Origin: Leptospira sp. GIMC2001
Lineage (GTDB): Bacteria; Spirochaetota; Leptospiria; Leptospirales; Leptospiraceae
Direction of reading: 5' to 3'
Length of the DNA: 64,000 bases
Assembly (NCBI RefSeq): GCF_028462125.1
Contig: NZ_CP115468.1
Location: 2,535,559 to 2,599,558 of the forward strand
Position numbers and translations under genes: made by a program. The notes below the pieces were generated by a model, which saw only the letters and a program-made list of their open reading frames with translations, did no database searches and was not told the DNA's origin. Shown here one piece after another: positions 19,777-29,605 of this stretch; within the stretch, counting starts at the first letter, position 1; each line of letters opens with the position of its first letter.

Positions 19777-20916
19777 TTAGACTCCAACTGGTTCCTGGGA
19801 AGAAATATTCCGTTTTGCCATTGTTATACTTCCCTTACGAATGATTCCACCTGCTAGGATTTGGATTCCAGATTCCGGATAGAATACAGCAGATTGACCA
19901 GGAGTAACGCCCCTTACATCTTCTAGAATGCGTACAAAAAGTCCTTGTTCAACTTTGCTCACTTCACAAAGTACCGGACTATGTCGATAGCGTACTTGAA
20001 CTTTAGCAGTTCTTGATTCACCTGGAGCAAATTCACTCCATCCTTGAAAACTGTAATCCTCTACTATAAAACTTTCACAGAAAGTTTCTGCCTCTTCGCC
20101 TAATACAACTGTTCCGTCATCTTCGATCCCAAGAACATAAAGAGGATTCTTCCAAGCAATGCCTAATCCTTTCCTCTGACCAATTGTGAAATTTTCTTTA
20201 CCAGTATGTTTACCGATGATTCTACCATCTTGTAATTTAAAAAATCCCTTGGTAAAGCTTACACCTTTTTTGTCCAAAAAATTTCGATAATTATTATCGG
20301 GTATGAAACATATTTCTTGCGATTCAGGTTTTTCTGCAACGGTGAGTCCCATTCTTTTGGCGATTTCACGGACTTGGGATTTATTCATATCGCCTAACGG
20401 AAAAATGGTGTTCTTAATATTTTCTTGAGATAGCCCATAAAGATAGTAAGCCTGATTTTTATTCTTATCTTCACCGTTTGCTATAGCCCATCTACCATCA
20501 ACAAAAACCGTACGTGCATAATGTCCAGTTGCGATTTTTTCTATCCCTAGAGCCTGCGCTTTCTCGAAAAGCGCACCAAACTTAACAAAGGTATTACACT
20601 CAACACATGGATTGGGAGTTTTACCAGATTTATAATCATCAATAAAACGTTGAATAACTCGTTCACCGAAAACTTTTTCCATTTTTACAACATAAAAAGG
20701 TATCTTCAGTGAGATACCTACATCTTGGGCATCTCGAATGTCTTCTGGAGAACAGCAAGATTTCTTAGTGGTATCACATGCCGGTGCTTCATATTCCCAT
20801 GTGCGAAGATTTACACCGATCACTTCGTATCCTTCTTCGATTAACAATCCAGCAGCAACTGCGCTATCAACACCGCCACTCATCGCGACTATAATTTTAC
20901 CTTTTGAATTGCTCAT
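19777..20916 (-). CDS. mnmA: tRNA-specific 2-thiouridylase MnmA
   Basis: Adds sulfur to U34 of the tRNAs for Lys, Glu and Gln in the cytoplasm, using ATP and a persulfide carrier. The 379-residue protein has the ATP pyrophosphatase loop VAMSGGVDSAVAAGLL, KTPNPCVECN with the first catalytic cysteine, and SQEICFIPDNNY with the second. The C-terminal beta-barrel is present. The start overlaps the 3' end of the upstream protease-like gene by 20 bp. Confidence 0.97.
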   Translation of the reverse strand: MSNSKGKIIVAMSGGVDSAVAAGLLIEEGYEVIGVNLRTWEYEAPACDTTKKSCCSPEDIRDAQDVGISLKIPFYVVKMEKVFGERVIQRFIDDYKSGKTPNPCVECNTFVKFGALFEKAQALGIEKIATGHYARTVFVDGRWAIANGEDKNKNQAYYLYGLSQENIKNTIFPLGDMNKSQVREIAKRMGLTVAEKPESQEICFIPDNNYRNFLDKKGVSFTKGFFKLQDGRIIGKHTGKENFTIGQRKGLGIAWKNPLYVLGIEDDGTVVLGEEAETFCESFIVEDYSFQGWSEFAPGESRTAKVQVRYRHSPVLCEVSKVEQGLFVRILEDVRGVTPGQSAVFYPESGIQILAGGIIRKGSITMAKRNISSQEPVGV

Positions 20917-21733
20917 GATTCTCTATTCCCAGTATTTTTGAACCAAAATCAATGTAAATGCGAAATGTTAGAAAAAAATCCATTCCGACGGTTGGTTTAT
21001 ATTCCCCTTCCTCCATCCAAATTTCATTTGAATTTAAAACAATTGTTGGAAAAAATTCATTCTGTCCGATCGATATATTGGTTTCCAATTTATAGACAAT
21101 CAACTTTTGTTTTCTTCCGTAGATATCCAAAACTCTCTTCGCTTGCGGAAGAGCTGACATCTGATGACCAAATTTCTGTCCAGGAATAGCTGTAATCGCT
21201 GATCCGGTATCTAAGGCTACACTGAGAGTTTGTTCCGCTATTTTTGCTTTTACATAGTATTGACTAGATTCATGGATAATCTGGACAGATTGAACGTGCT
21301 CATTTACTCCCCAATCGCAGGTTTTGTTTTTGTTGTCAAAAATTTGTTTCGGAATTCCAAATTCGAGTTCAATACAGTTTTTTCTAAAAAATGGCTGACC
21401 CAGGATCATCTCGTATTCAGGAGGAAGATTTGAGCCAAGTGGATAAAAATCAAATTTTTGGATCTGGTCTTGCCAAGCGATTTGGAATTGCGTTGGTTCA
21501 TTGAGCCCAACTGCGAGATTTTGATTGGAGCCTGAATCGAGTAGAGCCCAGATTTTTCTTGGGTAACGTTGGACTCCAGTGCGAGCCTCTAATCGAATAA
21601 AAATTTGGCCATTTGCAAATCGATATTCGATATCAGACTTTTTGGTAGTGGGATTTTGAAGAATTGCTTGCTTACAAGAATTGAATATTAGAACAAAAGA
21701 TATAAAGTAGATTAGGTAAGTTTTTTTATACAT
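20897..21733 (-). CDS. Lipoprotein with two retropepsin-like units
   Basis: From the ATG at 21733 the product is 278 residues with a lipoprotein signal (lipobox FNSC, Cys20). Two aspartic-protease half-sites are visible: WALLDSGSN (Asp66) followed by MILGQPFF (~110-116), and VALDTGSAI (Asp175) followed by PTVGMDFF (~247-254) and IYIDFG. Retropepsins normally have one D-T/S-G per chain and act as dimers. Here two units lie in tandem, so the chain could fold as a complete bilobed protease. It should sit on the periplasmic face or surface. Alternative starts are at 21748 or further upstream. Activity is inferred from motifs only. Confidence 0.72.
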   Translation of the reverse strand: MYKKTYLIYFISFVLIFNSCKQAILQNPTTKKSDIEYRFANGQIFIRLEARTGVQRYPRKIWALLDSGSNQNLAVGLNEPTQFQIAWQDQIQKFDFYPLGSNLPPEYEMILGQPFFRKNCIELEFGIPKQIFDNKNKTCDWGVNEHVQSVQIIHESSQYYVKAKIAEQTLSVALDTGSAITAIPGQKFGHQMSALPQAKRVLDIYGRKQKLIVYKLETNISIGQNEFFPTIVLNSNEIWMEEGEYKPTVGMDFFLTFRIYIDFGSKILGIENHEQFKR

Positions 21734-21930
21734 TTCTGGTTTGGGCATCGAGTATAGTCGACAACGCAATCCCGAAATTCAACACCCGTCTTAGGATCTT
21801 TTGCTCTATATTCAATATAGCATGCATATGGGTAGAAGTTGAAATTGTATTTACCAAGTGCTCTGTCACGAATACGTTCCGCTAAAGATTCTTCATTCTT
21901 ATTGTAAACCTTGATTGCAACTTCTGCCAT
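21712..21930 (-). CDS. Small conserved-looking protein, unknown
   Basis: 72 residues, no signal or membrane segment. It begins MAEVAIKVYNKNEESLAERI and ends with a Cys pair (TRCPNQKCIKK) that could bind metal together with an earlier Cys (DCVVDY). The stop lies just inside the start region of the retropepsin-like gene (22-bp overlap). Coding is supported by position, an upstream spacer and sensible composition, but I do not recognise the family. Confidence 0.6.
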   Translation of the reverse strand: MAEVAIKVYNKNEESLAERIRDRALGKYNFNFYPYACYIEYRAKDPKTGVEFRDCVVDYTRCPNQKCIKKLT

Positions 21931-21968
21931 AAAATCGACCTCGACTATTTATAGTCTCGGTTGATATT

Positions 21969-23039
21969 TCAAGAAGGCTTAAAACAAATTGTTTGGTTTC
22001 TTCCAGAATGTTTTGCTTGATACAGAGCCTTATCTGCTCTTTCGATCAAATCTTTATTCGATCGATCATTGGTATTGAAACTCGATATTCCCACACTCAA
22101 TGTCACTTTGAGATCCTCGCCACCGTTTGGATTGGCTACAACCATGCTCTCAACAGACTTGCGTACTCGCTCGCCCATTTCATAACCTTCTTCTTCGGTC
22201 GCTCCAGGCATCACAATACAAAATTCCTCACCACCGTACCTTGCAGCAATATCATGCTTACCAGCATTATTGATCAATTGCTTGGCAACCTCTATAAGGA
22301 CAACGTCTCCTGCTTGATGACCATAAGTATCATTGAATACTTTGAATTTATCAATATCAGTAAACAAAAGCGTAAGATTCGTACCTTTCTTGCGGCAACG
22401 ATCCATTTCTTCTTTTAGTTTGGTTTGGAAATAATGATGCACTTTCAAACTGGTCATCATATCTACAGTTGCCAATTCATACAAGCGGGCATTCTCAACA
22501 GCGATCCCAGCTAACGAAGCGAGTGTGGTCATAAACTCTTTCTCATCTTCTAGGTATTCGCTCATAGTCATCTTCTCACCAAGAATCAAAAGCCCATTGA
22601 CTCGTCCTTTTGCGTTAAGAGGCACGATCACTTCTGCACCTAGCTTATGGAAAAAAGTAACGATCGGATCCTTGGTCAATTCTGGAATCGCCAAAATTGC
22701 TTTGAGCATTGTAGCTTTTGGTTTTTCTGCAAGAAAATGAACCATAGGAGAATCCATGGGAATCGCAAAATTAATCTCCCTATCACCAATTTCGAATCCT
22801 TTAAAGCTCTGCTCTAAACGAAACATAGTAGAATCCACTTCTGGCTCTAGATACATAGCAGCATTCAATGTCTGCAACTGAGCCAAACAAATATTAAGAA
22901 TCACATCAATCAGATATCTATAATCAAGAGTTGAGTTAAGTGCTTTTGAAATCTCCAGTAATTGCTTCTGGTCATAAATTTTCTTTTCATAATGTTCGAT
23001 AACGAATTCATTTCCTGCAGGACTCAAGTTGCAAACCAC
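21969..23039 (-). CDS. GAF-GGDEF diguanylate cyclase
   Basis: Makes cyclic di-GMP from two GTP. The 356-residue cytoplasmic protein has a short coiled start, a GAF sensor domain (~25-190) and a GGDEF domain (~195-355). The active-site motif is RYGGEEF (residues 267-273), and LLFTDIDKFKVFNDTYGH carries the metal and GTP residues. The inhibitory RxxD site five residues ahead is not conserved: GKHD stands in its place (260-263), so product feedback through that site is unlikely. Nothing else in the operon reveals the GAF ligand. Confidence 0.93.
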   Translation of the reverse strand: MVCNLSPAGNEFVIEHYEKKIYDQKQLLEISKALNSTLDYRYLIDVILNICLAQLQTLNAAMYLEPEVDSTMFRLEQSFKGFEIGDREINFAIPMDSPMVHFLAEKPKATMLKAILAIPELTKDPIVTFFHKLGAEVIVPLNAKGRVNGLLILGEKMTMSEYLEDEKEFMTTLASLAGIAVENARLYELATVDMMTSLKVHHYFQTKLKEEMDRCRKKGTNLTLLFTDIDKFKVFNDTYGHQAGDVVLIEVAKQLINNAGKHDIAARYGGEEFCIVMPGATEEEGYEMGERVRKSVESMVVANPNGGEDLKVTLSVGISSFNTNDRSNKDLIERADKALYQAKHSGRNQTICFKPS

Positions 23040-23138
23040 CTTAGCTCGAATTAAGCACCCAAACTACTTAGAATTAAAATCGAGTAAACAATTTTATTGA
23101 AATTGCAAGAAAAATGGTCTCAGAAATCATGACATTAT

Positions 23139-23215
<77 letters not shown>

Positions 23216-23226
23216 TTGTATTTTCC

Positions 23227-25053
23227 TCATTGAACAAGAGTGCAGTTTGTTCCCTCTCCAATCATTCCACCTCTAATTCGAATTAAGTTTTCCTTCCATA
23301 TATTCTCTATCTTTTGCGAAGCTTGGGTGCCCTTTCGATTGTAACAAGCTATAGCAGAGAAATTCTCATCTCCTTTTCGAAATAATAAAATTCCTGACTT
23401 CGGTAACGACTTTATGGTTTGTCCTTCGAGTAAAACATCCGTTGTATAACCATTTTGCTCAATTGGCTGTAACGAATAGCGCTGAACCAATCCTGATTCA
23501 TTCCAAAACAAAACTTCCGTCCAAGCAATTGAATTAGTAGCAAGTTTCAATCTCCATTTAGATGAAGCAAATTGCTCTAAGGATTCTAAATGGATAGGAA
23601 GATAAGAATCTCTCTGCCATGAAAGCAATGCATTAGCATTCAATATTGCTGTATTAGAGTCGGAGGATTCTAGATTGATTGCAGCATCATGTCTCGTAAA
23701 CCATGTTCCTATATCATTTAAGGGAATATTAAAATTCGATCCGTTCTTAGAAAATAAATTACTCGAAATTGATTTAAGTTTATTCGTATCCATTGAATTG
23801 GCAACTCCCATGCTATGGAAGAGTCCAAAGCCATATTCAAAAACATAATAATCTAAACTGGAATTGTTCGCGGAATTATTATCGAATTCAGTAAATGGGG
23901 TTGAATCAGGATCGGGATTGTAGTAGAAAGAATTTTCTAGTTCTTCAAGATTGTAGTCCATAATCTGAGCTGAGTAATTTCGAATTCGATTGAATTCTTG
24001 TAAATGTTCGGAAATGAGATAATAATCACTCGTCTCGTAGTACAACTCACGGTTGTTATCCCTCGCTGATTTAGAAAAATTAAAAGATCCACTAAGTAGT
24101 AAATCATTATCAATAATCATTGTTTTGTGGTGAAGCAATCCACCTAGTCCAAACGTTCCATTATCGATTCTATCTTCATTCTGCTCTTCATAAATTTTGG
24201 ATCCAAATTTTGTAATATTTTTAGCAAGAAAAATCCCCTCCGGATTGATTGGTCTATCATAGATTCCTTCAACTAGCACGCCTCTCTTAGCCGCACGAAT
24301 CAACTCAAACGAAATGATAGGATCATAGTGAGTATAGATTAGATATTTGATACTGTATTTAGCACTTCTAATGGCTTCGATGATTCGATTTTGGATCTGG
24401 ACACCTTCTCTGGGTGCATTCAAAAAAAGAAATCCATCAAATTGAAAAAATGGAAGCTGGTATTGTTCATCCATAAATATCTTAAAATCATTTCCGATCG
24501 ACTCCGGAATCTGGAAAATTATATAACTGTCAAAATCCAAAAGCAATCCTTGCTTAGTAAAATTGCCAGTTCCTGTAAATATTTTCTTTCTATCCGATAT
24601 AACAACCTTGGGATGATGGAGTCCAGAACCGCTCCATATATTCAAAGGAATTTCTAACTTCAGCATATCATCATAGTTGCGATCACTGTCCACCTTGATC
24701 TGAACTTTCACTCCCCTTGAAATGGCTTTATAGATAGAATCGATTACATCCAAATCAGTAAGTCCGTAGATATGGATAATCAGTTCATCTGATGTTGAGT
24801 CAATGAGCTGAATCAGTTCCTTTTTTGCCTGCTCCTTTTTCTCAGTGGGTGTATTGCGTCCAGGATAGGAAAAAAATACTTTCCAACTGATCTCTGGTTG
24901 AATAAGAACACTCCAAAGCAAATCCCCATCCGAATTAGAAGTTTCTAATTTGCATTGAAAAACAATAAAGATAAAAATGACACTCAGCATTTTACGAAAA
25001 AACAAAATCATTGTCAGGAAAAATATATTCGTATTATGCAATATTTCATCCAT
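23227..25053 (-). CDS. Lipoprotein with two HKD motifs (phospholipase D/nuclease superfamily)
   Basis: About 608 residues from the ATG at 25053. A TTG 6 bp further up (25059) has better spacing to the GGGAGG site and may be the true start. The signal ends in lipobox VFQC (Cys34). Two complete HKD motifs are present: HPKVVISD (147-154) and HHKTMIID (308-315), each followed by G-S/T-G-N/S-F-N/T-F/K as in PLD enzymes. One chain therefore holds both halves of the active site. The family cleaves phosphodiesters in phospholipids or nucleic acids; the substrate is unknown. The C-terminal ~240 residues are unlike known domains, with a beta-rich segment near the end that may be immunoglobulin- or lamin-tail-like. 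Third gene of the 23227-29605 cassette; its start overlaps the barrel gene. Confidence 0.82.
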   Translation of the reverse strand: MDEILHNTNIFFLTMILFFRKMLSVIFIFIVFQCKLETSNSDGDLLWSVLIQPEISWKVFFSYPGRNTPTEKKEQAKKELIQLIDSTSDELIIHIYGLTDLDVIDSIYKAISRGVKVQIKVDSDRNYDDMLKLEIPLNIWSGSGLHHPKVVISDRKKIFTGTGNFTKQGLLLDFDSYIIFQIPESIGNDFKIFMDEQYQLPFFQFDGFLFLNAPREGVQIQNRIIEAIRSAKYSIKYLIYTHYDPIISFELIRAAKRGVLVEGIYDRPINPEGIFLAKNITKFGSKIYEEQNEDRIDNGTFGLGGLLHHKTMIIDNDLLLSGSFNFSKSARDNNRELYYETSDYYLISEHLQEFNRIRNYSAQIMDYNLEELENSFYYNPDPDSTPFTEFDNNSANNSSLDYYVFEYGFGLFHSMGVANSMDTNKLKSISSNLFSKNGSNFNIPLNDIGTWFTRHDAAINLESSDSNTAILNANALLSWQRDSYLPIHLESLEQFASSKWRLKLATNSIAWTEVLFWNESGLVQRYSLQPIEQNGYTTDVLLEGQTIKSLPKSGILLFRKGDENFSAIACYNRKGTQASQKIENIWKENLIRIRGGMIGEGTNCTLVQ

Positions 25054-25055
25054 TT

Positions 25056-26462
25056 TCAAAATACAAACCTCCCATAAACATGAACAATACTTCCGCGAAG
25101 ATTCAAATCTTTGCTTGTCCAAAAATATCCTGGAGATATACCAATAAAGCTTGCTGAATCGTCCGAGGACTTACCGTATTCTAGACGAATGGCTAGCTCA
25201 GAAAAGAATTCATCAGTATAATCTGATTTTCTAAAACTGATTTGGCCTGGATCTTGAATGATGATTTTTCTTGGAACGATATATTCCCAGTTCAATGCGA
25301 AACGAACAAAACTCCAATCATAGTTGATTTCTAAACCAGAAAATAAGGAAGGTTGCCTAGCTCCAAATTCAGAAACAGTATTTTCAAATCCCGCTTCTGT
25401 AACCCAAGCCGAAGGTAAATAATTCAATTCACGATTCAAAAAAGTTCCAGTTGAAATAGGATTGCCCATCCCCACATAACCTATTGTTAACTCAGATAGA
25501 CTATCTCCTGTCTTTGCAGTATTGGGAAAAAATCCTTTCCAACGAAAGCCCCAGTGTTCACTCGTCCAAGAAATCTGTGGAAGAATCGCTTCACCGCGAA
25601 TGGGAAGCGATCTCTCTGGTCGATTCGGATCCGAAAATGTTTTCTGAATCCCACGATTGAAATGAAAACTCGTACCGATTCGAAGTTCATTCCATTTATA
25701 ATATAGCCCAGACCGAAATCTGTAGAGAAAATCAGAATCACCTCCTTGAGATTCTAAAAGTAGTAAGTCTTCCTTCGATTTTTCTCCCCAATTGCCAAGA
25801 TTTAGATAGAAAAAATCGGAATCGAAATCAAGTGAATCCGATTTATACAATATCCGAGTTCCATGTCTCGACCTCTCACCTTTTCGATTCGTCTCAAAAT
25901 TTTTATCTCGAAATACGCGTGTTTGATTATTCTCCCAGATTGGAAACCCACGGTAGTAATCCCAGAGATAAGCTTCCCAAGTTAGATTCTCCCAATGCAA
26001 AACTTCAAGTCCAATCCCTTCTCCTCCATCCAATTCAGAAATTGATAAGTTACGATCGAATCTTGAAAATTCCTTGCGTCCGAGCCAGATACTGAATTCA
26101 CCGATGGCATAACTTATATTAGCATTTCTTCCCAAATAAATATTTTCTTGAATGCCATCACCGAAAACCAAACTTACCTCCAAATCCAATTTGGCTAGAT
26201 CGCTCTCTTGCTCCAATTTAGCACTCAGTCTCTGGGCATGGGTGGATCTTCGGTTTCTAAAATCTGATTTGGTATCTTGGTAAAATGTCTGGATACTATA
26301 AAAATTTGGTTCCCATCCGACATCAACCCAAGCATGCAAAGAAGATGTTTTGATAAGTAATATTAGAATAGAAACGAATAGGATTTTCTTTAAATGAATT
26401 GGAATTAAATCGAATGGATTTTTATTTACGTAATATTGAATTAAATTTTTGCATTTTCTCAT
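25056..26462 (-). CDS. Predicted outer-membrane beta-barrel protein
   Basis: 468 residues. A signal peptide (~25-45, LFVSILILLIKTSSLHA) is followed by alternating hydrophobic/polar beta strands rich in aromatic residues. The chain ends in a strand closing with Phe (GRFVF), the classic signal for outer-membrane insertion. No plug, POTRA or TonB box is seen, so it is more likely a porin-like or partner barrel than a receptor. The ATG overlaps the stop of the 1,048-residue lipoprotein gene by 4 bp (ATGA), and the HKD lipoprotein follows with overlap. Family not recognised. Confidence 0.7.
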   Translation of the reverse strand: MRKCKNLIQYYVNKNPFDLIPIHLKKILFVSILILLIKTSSLHAWVDVGWEPNFYSIQTFYQDTKSDFRNRRSTHAQRLSAKLEQESDLAKLDLEVSLVFGDGIQENIYLGRNANISYAIGEFSIWLGRKEFSRFDRNLSISELDGGEGIGLEVLHWENLTWEAYLWDYYRGFPIWENNQTRVFRDKNFETNRKGERSRHGTRILYKSDSLDFDSDFFYLNLGNWGEKSKEDLLLLESQGGDSDFLYRFRSGLYYKWNELRIGTSFHFNRGIQKTFSDPNRPERSLPIRGEAILPQISWTSEHWGFRWKGFFPNTAKTGDSLSELTIGYVGMGNPISTGTFLNRELNYLPSAWVTEAGFENTVSEFGARQPSLFSGLEINYDWSFVRFALNWEYIVPRKIIIQDPGQISFRKSDYTDEFFSELAIRLEYGKSSDDSASFIGISPGYFWTSKDLNLRGSIVHVYGRFVF

Positions 26463-29400
26463 AAATCATCTACCTCGATACTATAATTGGTTGCACTTCC
26501 ACCTAACGTATTCATTCGAATCTTCGCTATTTTTGCTTGGGTAAGTGATAGAGTGTCGATTTCTCCCAGATATTTATTGCCATAGGAATGTAGATGGATT
26601 TCTTTTGTGCCATTCTGCAAAAACAAATCAATTGCCGTTTTGGAATTCAAACCTCCGGGAAATTGAGAAGTATTTTTAAATTGAAGAAATAAATTATTTT
26701 GTATAAAGCTCGGAAGAAAACATTGCGAAGTGTTGGTTGTGATCACTGCACATTGTTTAGGATAAATAAAAGCAAATAGACTTCCATCACTCGGGCGAAG
26801 TGAATCTCTTCCCTTATCAGTCTCCAAGATCAATTGGTCTGTATTAAATACTTGATTAGATCGATTGCAGATTTGAATCCATGCGGACTTACCGGATCCA
26901 GGCAAAGGCTGAAGTGCTTCGATTAAAAGTCCTCCAGATGATATGATTCCTTCTAACTCTTCATCAATGTAAGCATATACCAGACTATTGCTCTCTGGGA
27001 TCTCTGATGTGATATCTTGTACATATTCATTTGATGGAAAAATTAAATCATAGATAACTTCTTTTAAATCTTTTGGCTGCCAAAATCGAATCTGGAAATT
27101 TATTCTTGGTTCTCCTAAAGATCGGATGGCGAAGACTCTTTTTTCTAAATCATCTGCAACCAAAGAATTGCTAGCATGATACACAAATGGTGTATGATAA
27201 TTTGCAATTCCTGGATCTCCGAAATTATTTCCAATACAATGACTTGAAAATGAATTTGAATTTCTCCAAATGCCTGAAATGATTGAACGAACAGCTGACT
27301 TCCTCGTATTCGTTGAATTTATGTTCAAACCAGCAAGACTTGGATCCAATTCACTATGATCCAATAAAGTCAGATCCCAAGGATCCAAAATAGAAATATG
27401 TGTTAGATCATTGTACAATTGAAAATCCTTGTGAATCAAAGGCTTGGAGTATGGGAAGCAGGTCAGTGAAGAGTTGGACAATAATCCATAAGTCTGACCT
27501 TCATTAGGAACAAGAAATCTCCTATTCCTGGACGGATTGTTCGGATATTGGAAATCCAGTAGAAATGAAGTTTTTGAGGCAGTATCGTTTTTCCATTCAA
27601 TAAAACGATCCGTAAGAATCGATTTTCCATTCGAAAAGCTCCCTGCCCAATTCAATTCGGATATAGAAACTTTGAATGAATTCGATTGAATACTGCCTTC
27701 GTTTGAGAACGAACTGTATCCAGGACTCATAAATATTTTGTAATTTGGTAAAATTTTGGAATCAAGAACTTGCGGATGATGGATCATAGCCTTTTTATCC
27801 TCTCTAGATACTTGAACTAGAGAATAAGGTATTCCATCTATATCCTGTTCTACGATATAATAATCCAATCCTGAATATATATTTTTACTTTGTAGATTGT
27901 TCGAGTCTAGCAGATCAATGGAATCTGACCATTTCAGATTAAAGATATTTCTTGGTATGCGAACTATAGAGTCTGGAACGCTTTCAAATGCAGATATTAT
28001 AAAATATTGATCTGGACGTATCTTTTTAGGTTCAAATGATAATGGATATATATTACTTCCAATTCTAATGGCAAGAGAAGAAATATCGCATTCATGGATT
28101 CCTGAGTTTTGCAAATTCGGTTTAGAATGTATTTCTAGAAATTTTGCTCTGGTGTTTTTTCCTCCATCGACTTCAACAAAACCAAATGCATTGATTTCTG
28201 TTAGCTCTAGATCATCAATGGAACAGAATCTATTTGAATCAGGTAAAGTATAGCTAGGAATTCCTGGACTACCGCAATGTTTTTCTTTGGTTTTATAAGG
28301 ACTGATCTGCTTTGCGCAATTTTTGATTTCTCCATCACGACTAAAGAATTCTCCCTCATAATGGAAAGCTGAGAAATATTTTATCGTATCTAAGGAATCG
28401 GAAATATTAACTAAAACTTCCTCAGAATTCAAATCATACTTGGCTAAATCTATTTCTGGAATTTCGGCATCTATCCATCTAAGCTTGGTTTTACCATTCG
28501 AAAGATCAGTCCAAGGAAAATTCTCCTGCGTGACTATCCCTTCCAATACCGAATTCGAATCTACTAATATGATTCTTTCATATGGGAAAAGGATTTTTGC
28601 TTTCCAATCAACCAAAGATCGCTTACCTTTCGAATCTTCAACTAACAATGAATTTAAACAGATACTTGATTTATTTGGATTATAAATTTCTAGATATCGA
28701 TGCAGTCTAGATGAGGAATGATTGAAAAATTCAATCAATTGCGGCTTGATTTTTCCACAAGACTTCTCTTGGAATTCATTGAATTCCGAAAGATTTGCAA
28801 TAAAAACGTCCATTTCCTTTTCCCAAGCTTCACAAGGAATTTGGATTCGCAGTAGCCTTCTAGTATTGCTCGCAACATCTATATCCCAAGGAGAGAATAT
28901 CACATAACATTCATTTAATCTTTTGTAGGAATTCCAATATGGAATTCCGTAAGTTTTGGATATAAATCCAGATTTACCGAACCAATTGTACGATGGTTCG
29001 ATCGATAGTTTATCTATAAGCTTGCCGTCAGCAAAGAACCAATTGTCTCCGGGAGTTTTCTTCCATTCATTGCGAAGAATCTGTTCTGTCACAAAAGAGA
29101 AAGAGAATTCACCAATCGTACTTTGTATTCGAAAACTAGGATAAGATCGAGAATCATCAGGTCTTAGTAGCGTATCAATCAAGGAATCAAATACTTCATT
29201 GGATACAGGTAAAATTGAATTTGCTTCAGTCGAAGATTCGCTGTTAGTCGAATTTTCCCTTAGAAAACAAATACTGAGCCTAGGTCCTAAATCAAAAGTT
29301 TCTAGATGCCTTGAATCCAGACAAATTTGCCTATCGGTAACTCTAACTGTTGGATAGAATCCATTCTCAGGATAATCCTTCACATCGTCAGGCAATGGAT

Positions 29401-29605
29401 CTTCCCATCCATAACTTAGGCTTAAGATCTTATCTTCGGTTGCATTGGGTGAGACAAAAAAACCATCTTCACTCGATTTACCACAACCAAACAGTGCAAC
29501 GACTACGGATGCGAAGTAAATTGATATAAAAATGAATCGAAAAAACTCGCAAAGTTTTAGATAATTCGTATGGATACCCTCTTGATTGGGGTATTTCCTA
29601 ATCAA
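26459..29605 (-). CDS. Very large lipoprotein with lamin-tail-like segments
   Basis: 1,048 residues with a lipoprotein signal (hydrophobic ~22-38, lipobox ALFGC). At least three stretches resemble lamin-tail (LTD) beta domains: ~285-370 (RYLEIYNPNKSSICLNSLLV), ~480-570 (ITEINAFG-like start with KFLEIHSKPNLQNSG) and ~920-1000 (SAWIQICNRSNQVFNTDQLIL). The E-I/L-x-N/S-x core is the visible signature. LTDs in bacteria are extracellular and often accompany hydrolases. The called start is a TTG with no clear Shine-Dalgarno, and no better start lies before the signal segment, so the 5' end is uncertain. First gene of a three-gene cassette with the barrel and the HKD lipoprotein. Confidence 0.65.
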   Translation of the reverse strand: MIRKYPNQEGIHTNYLKLCEFFRFIFISIYFASVVVALFGCGKSSEDGFFVSPNATEDKILSLSYGWEDPLPDDVKDYPENGFYPTVRVTDRQICLDSRHLETFDLGPRLSICFLRENSTNSESSTEANSILPVSNEVFDSLIDTLLRPDDSRSYPSFRIQSTIGEFSFSFVTEQILRNEWKKTPGDNWFFADGKLIDKLSIEPSYNWFGKSGFISKTYGIPYWNSYKRLNECYVIFSPWDIDVASNTRRLLRIQIPCEAWEKEMDVFIANLSEFNEFQEKSCGKIKPQLIEFFNHSSSRLHRYLEIYNPNKSSICLNSLLVEDSKGKRSLVDWKAKILFPYERIILVDSNSVLEGIVTQENFPWTDLSNGKTKLRWIDAEIPEIDLAKYDLNSEEVLVNISDSLDTIKYFSAFHYEGEFFSRDGEIKNCAKQISPYKTKEKHCGSPGIPSYTLPDSNRFCSIDDLELTEINAFGFVEVDGGKNTRAKFLEIHSKPNLQNSGIHECDISSLAIRIGSNIYPLSFEPKKIRPDQYFIISAFESVPDSIVRIPRNIFNLKWSDSIDLLDSNNLQSKNIYSGLDYYIVEQDIDGIPYSLVQVSREDKKAMIHHPQVLDSKILPNYKIFMSPGYSSFSNEGSIQSNSFKVSISELNWAGSFSNGKSILTDRFIEWKNDTASKTSFLLDFQYPNNPSRNRRFLVPNEGQTYGLLSNSSLTCFPYSKPLIHKDFQLYNDLTHISILDPWDLTLLDHSELDPSLAGLNINSTNTRKSAVRSIISGIWRNSNSFSSHCIGNNFGDPGIANYHTPFVYHASNSLVADDLEKRVFAIRSLGEPRINFQIRFWQPKDLKEVIYDLIFPSNEYVQDITSEIPESNSLVYAYIDEELEGIISSGGLLIEALQPLPGSGKSAWIQICNRSNQVFNTDQLILETDKGRDSLRPSDGSLFAFIYPKQCAVITTNTSQCFLPSFIQNNLFLQFKNTSQFPGGLNSKTAIDLFLQNGTKEIHLHSYGNKYLGEIDTLSLTQAKIAKIRMNTLGGSATNYSIEVDDL

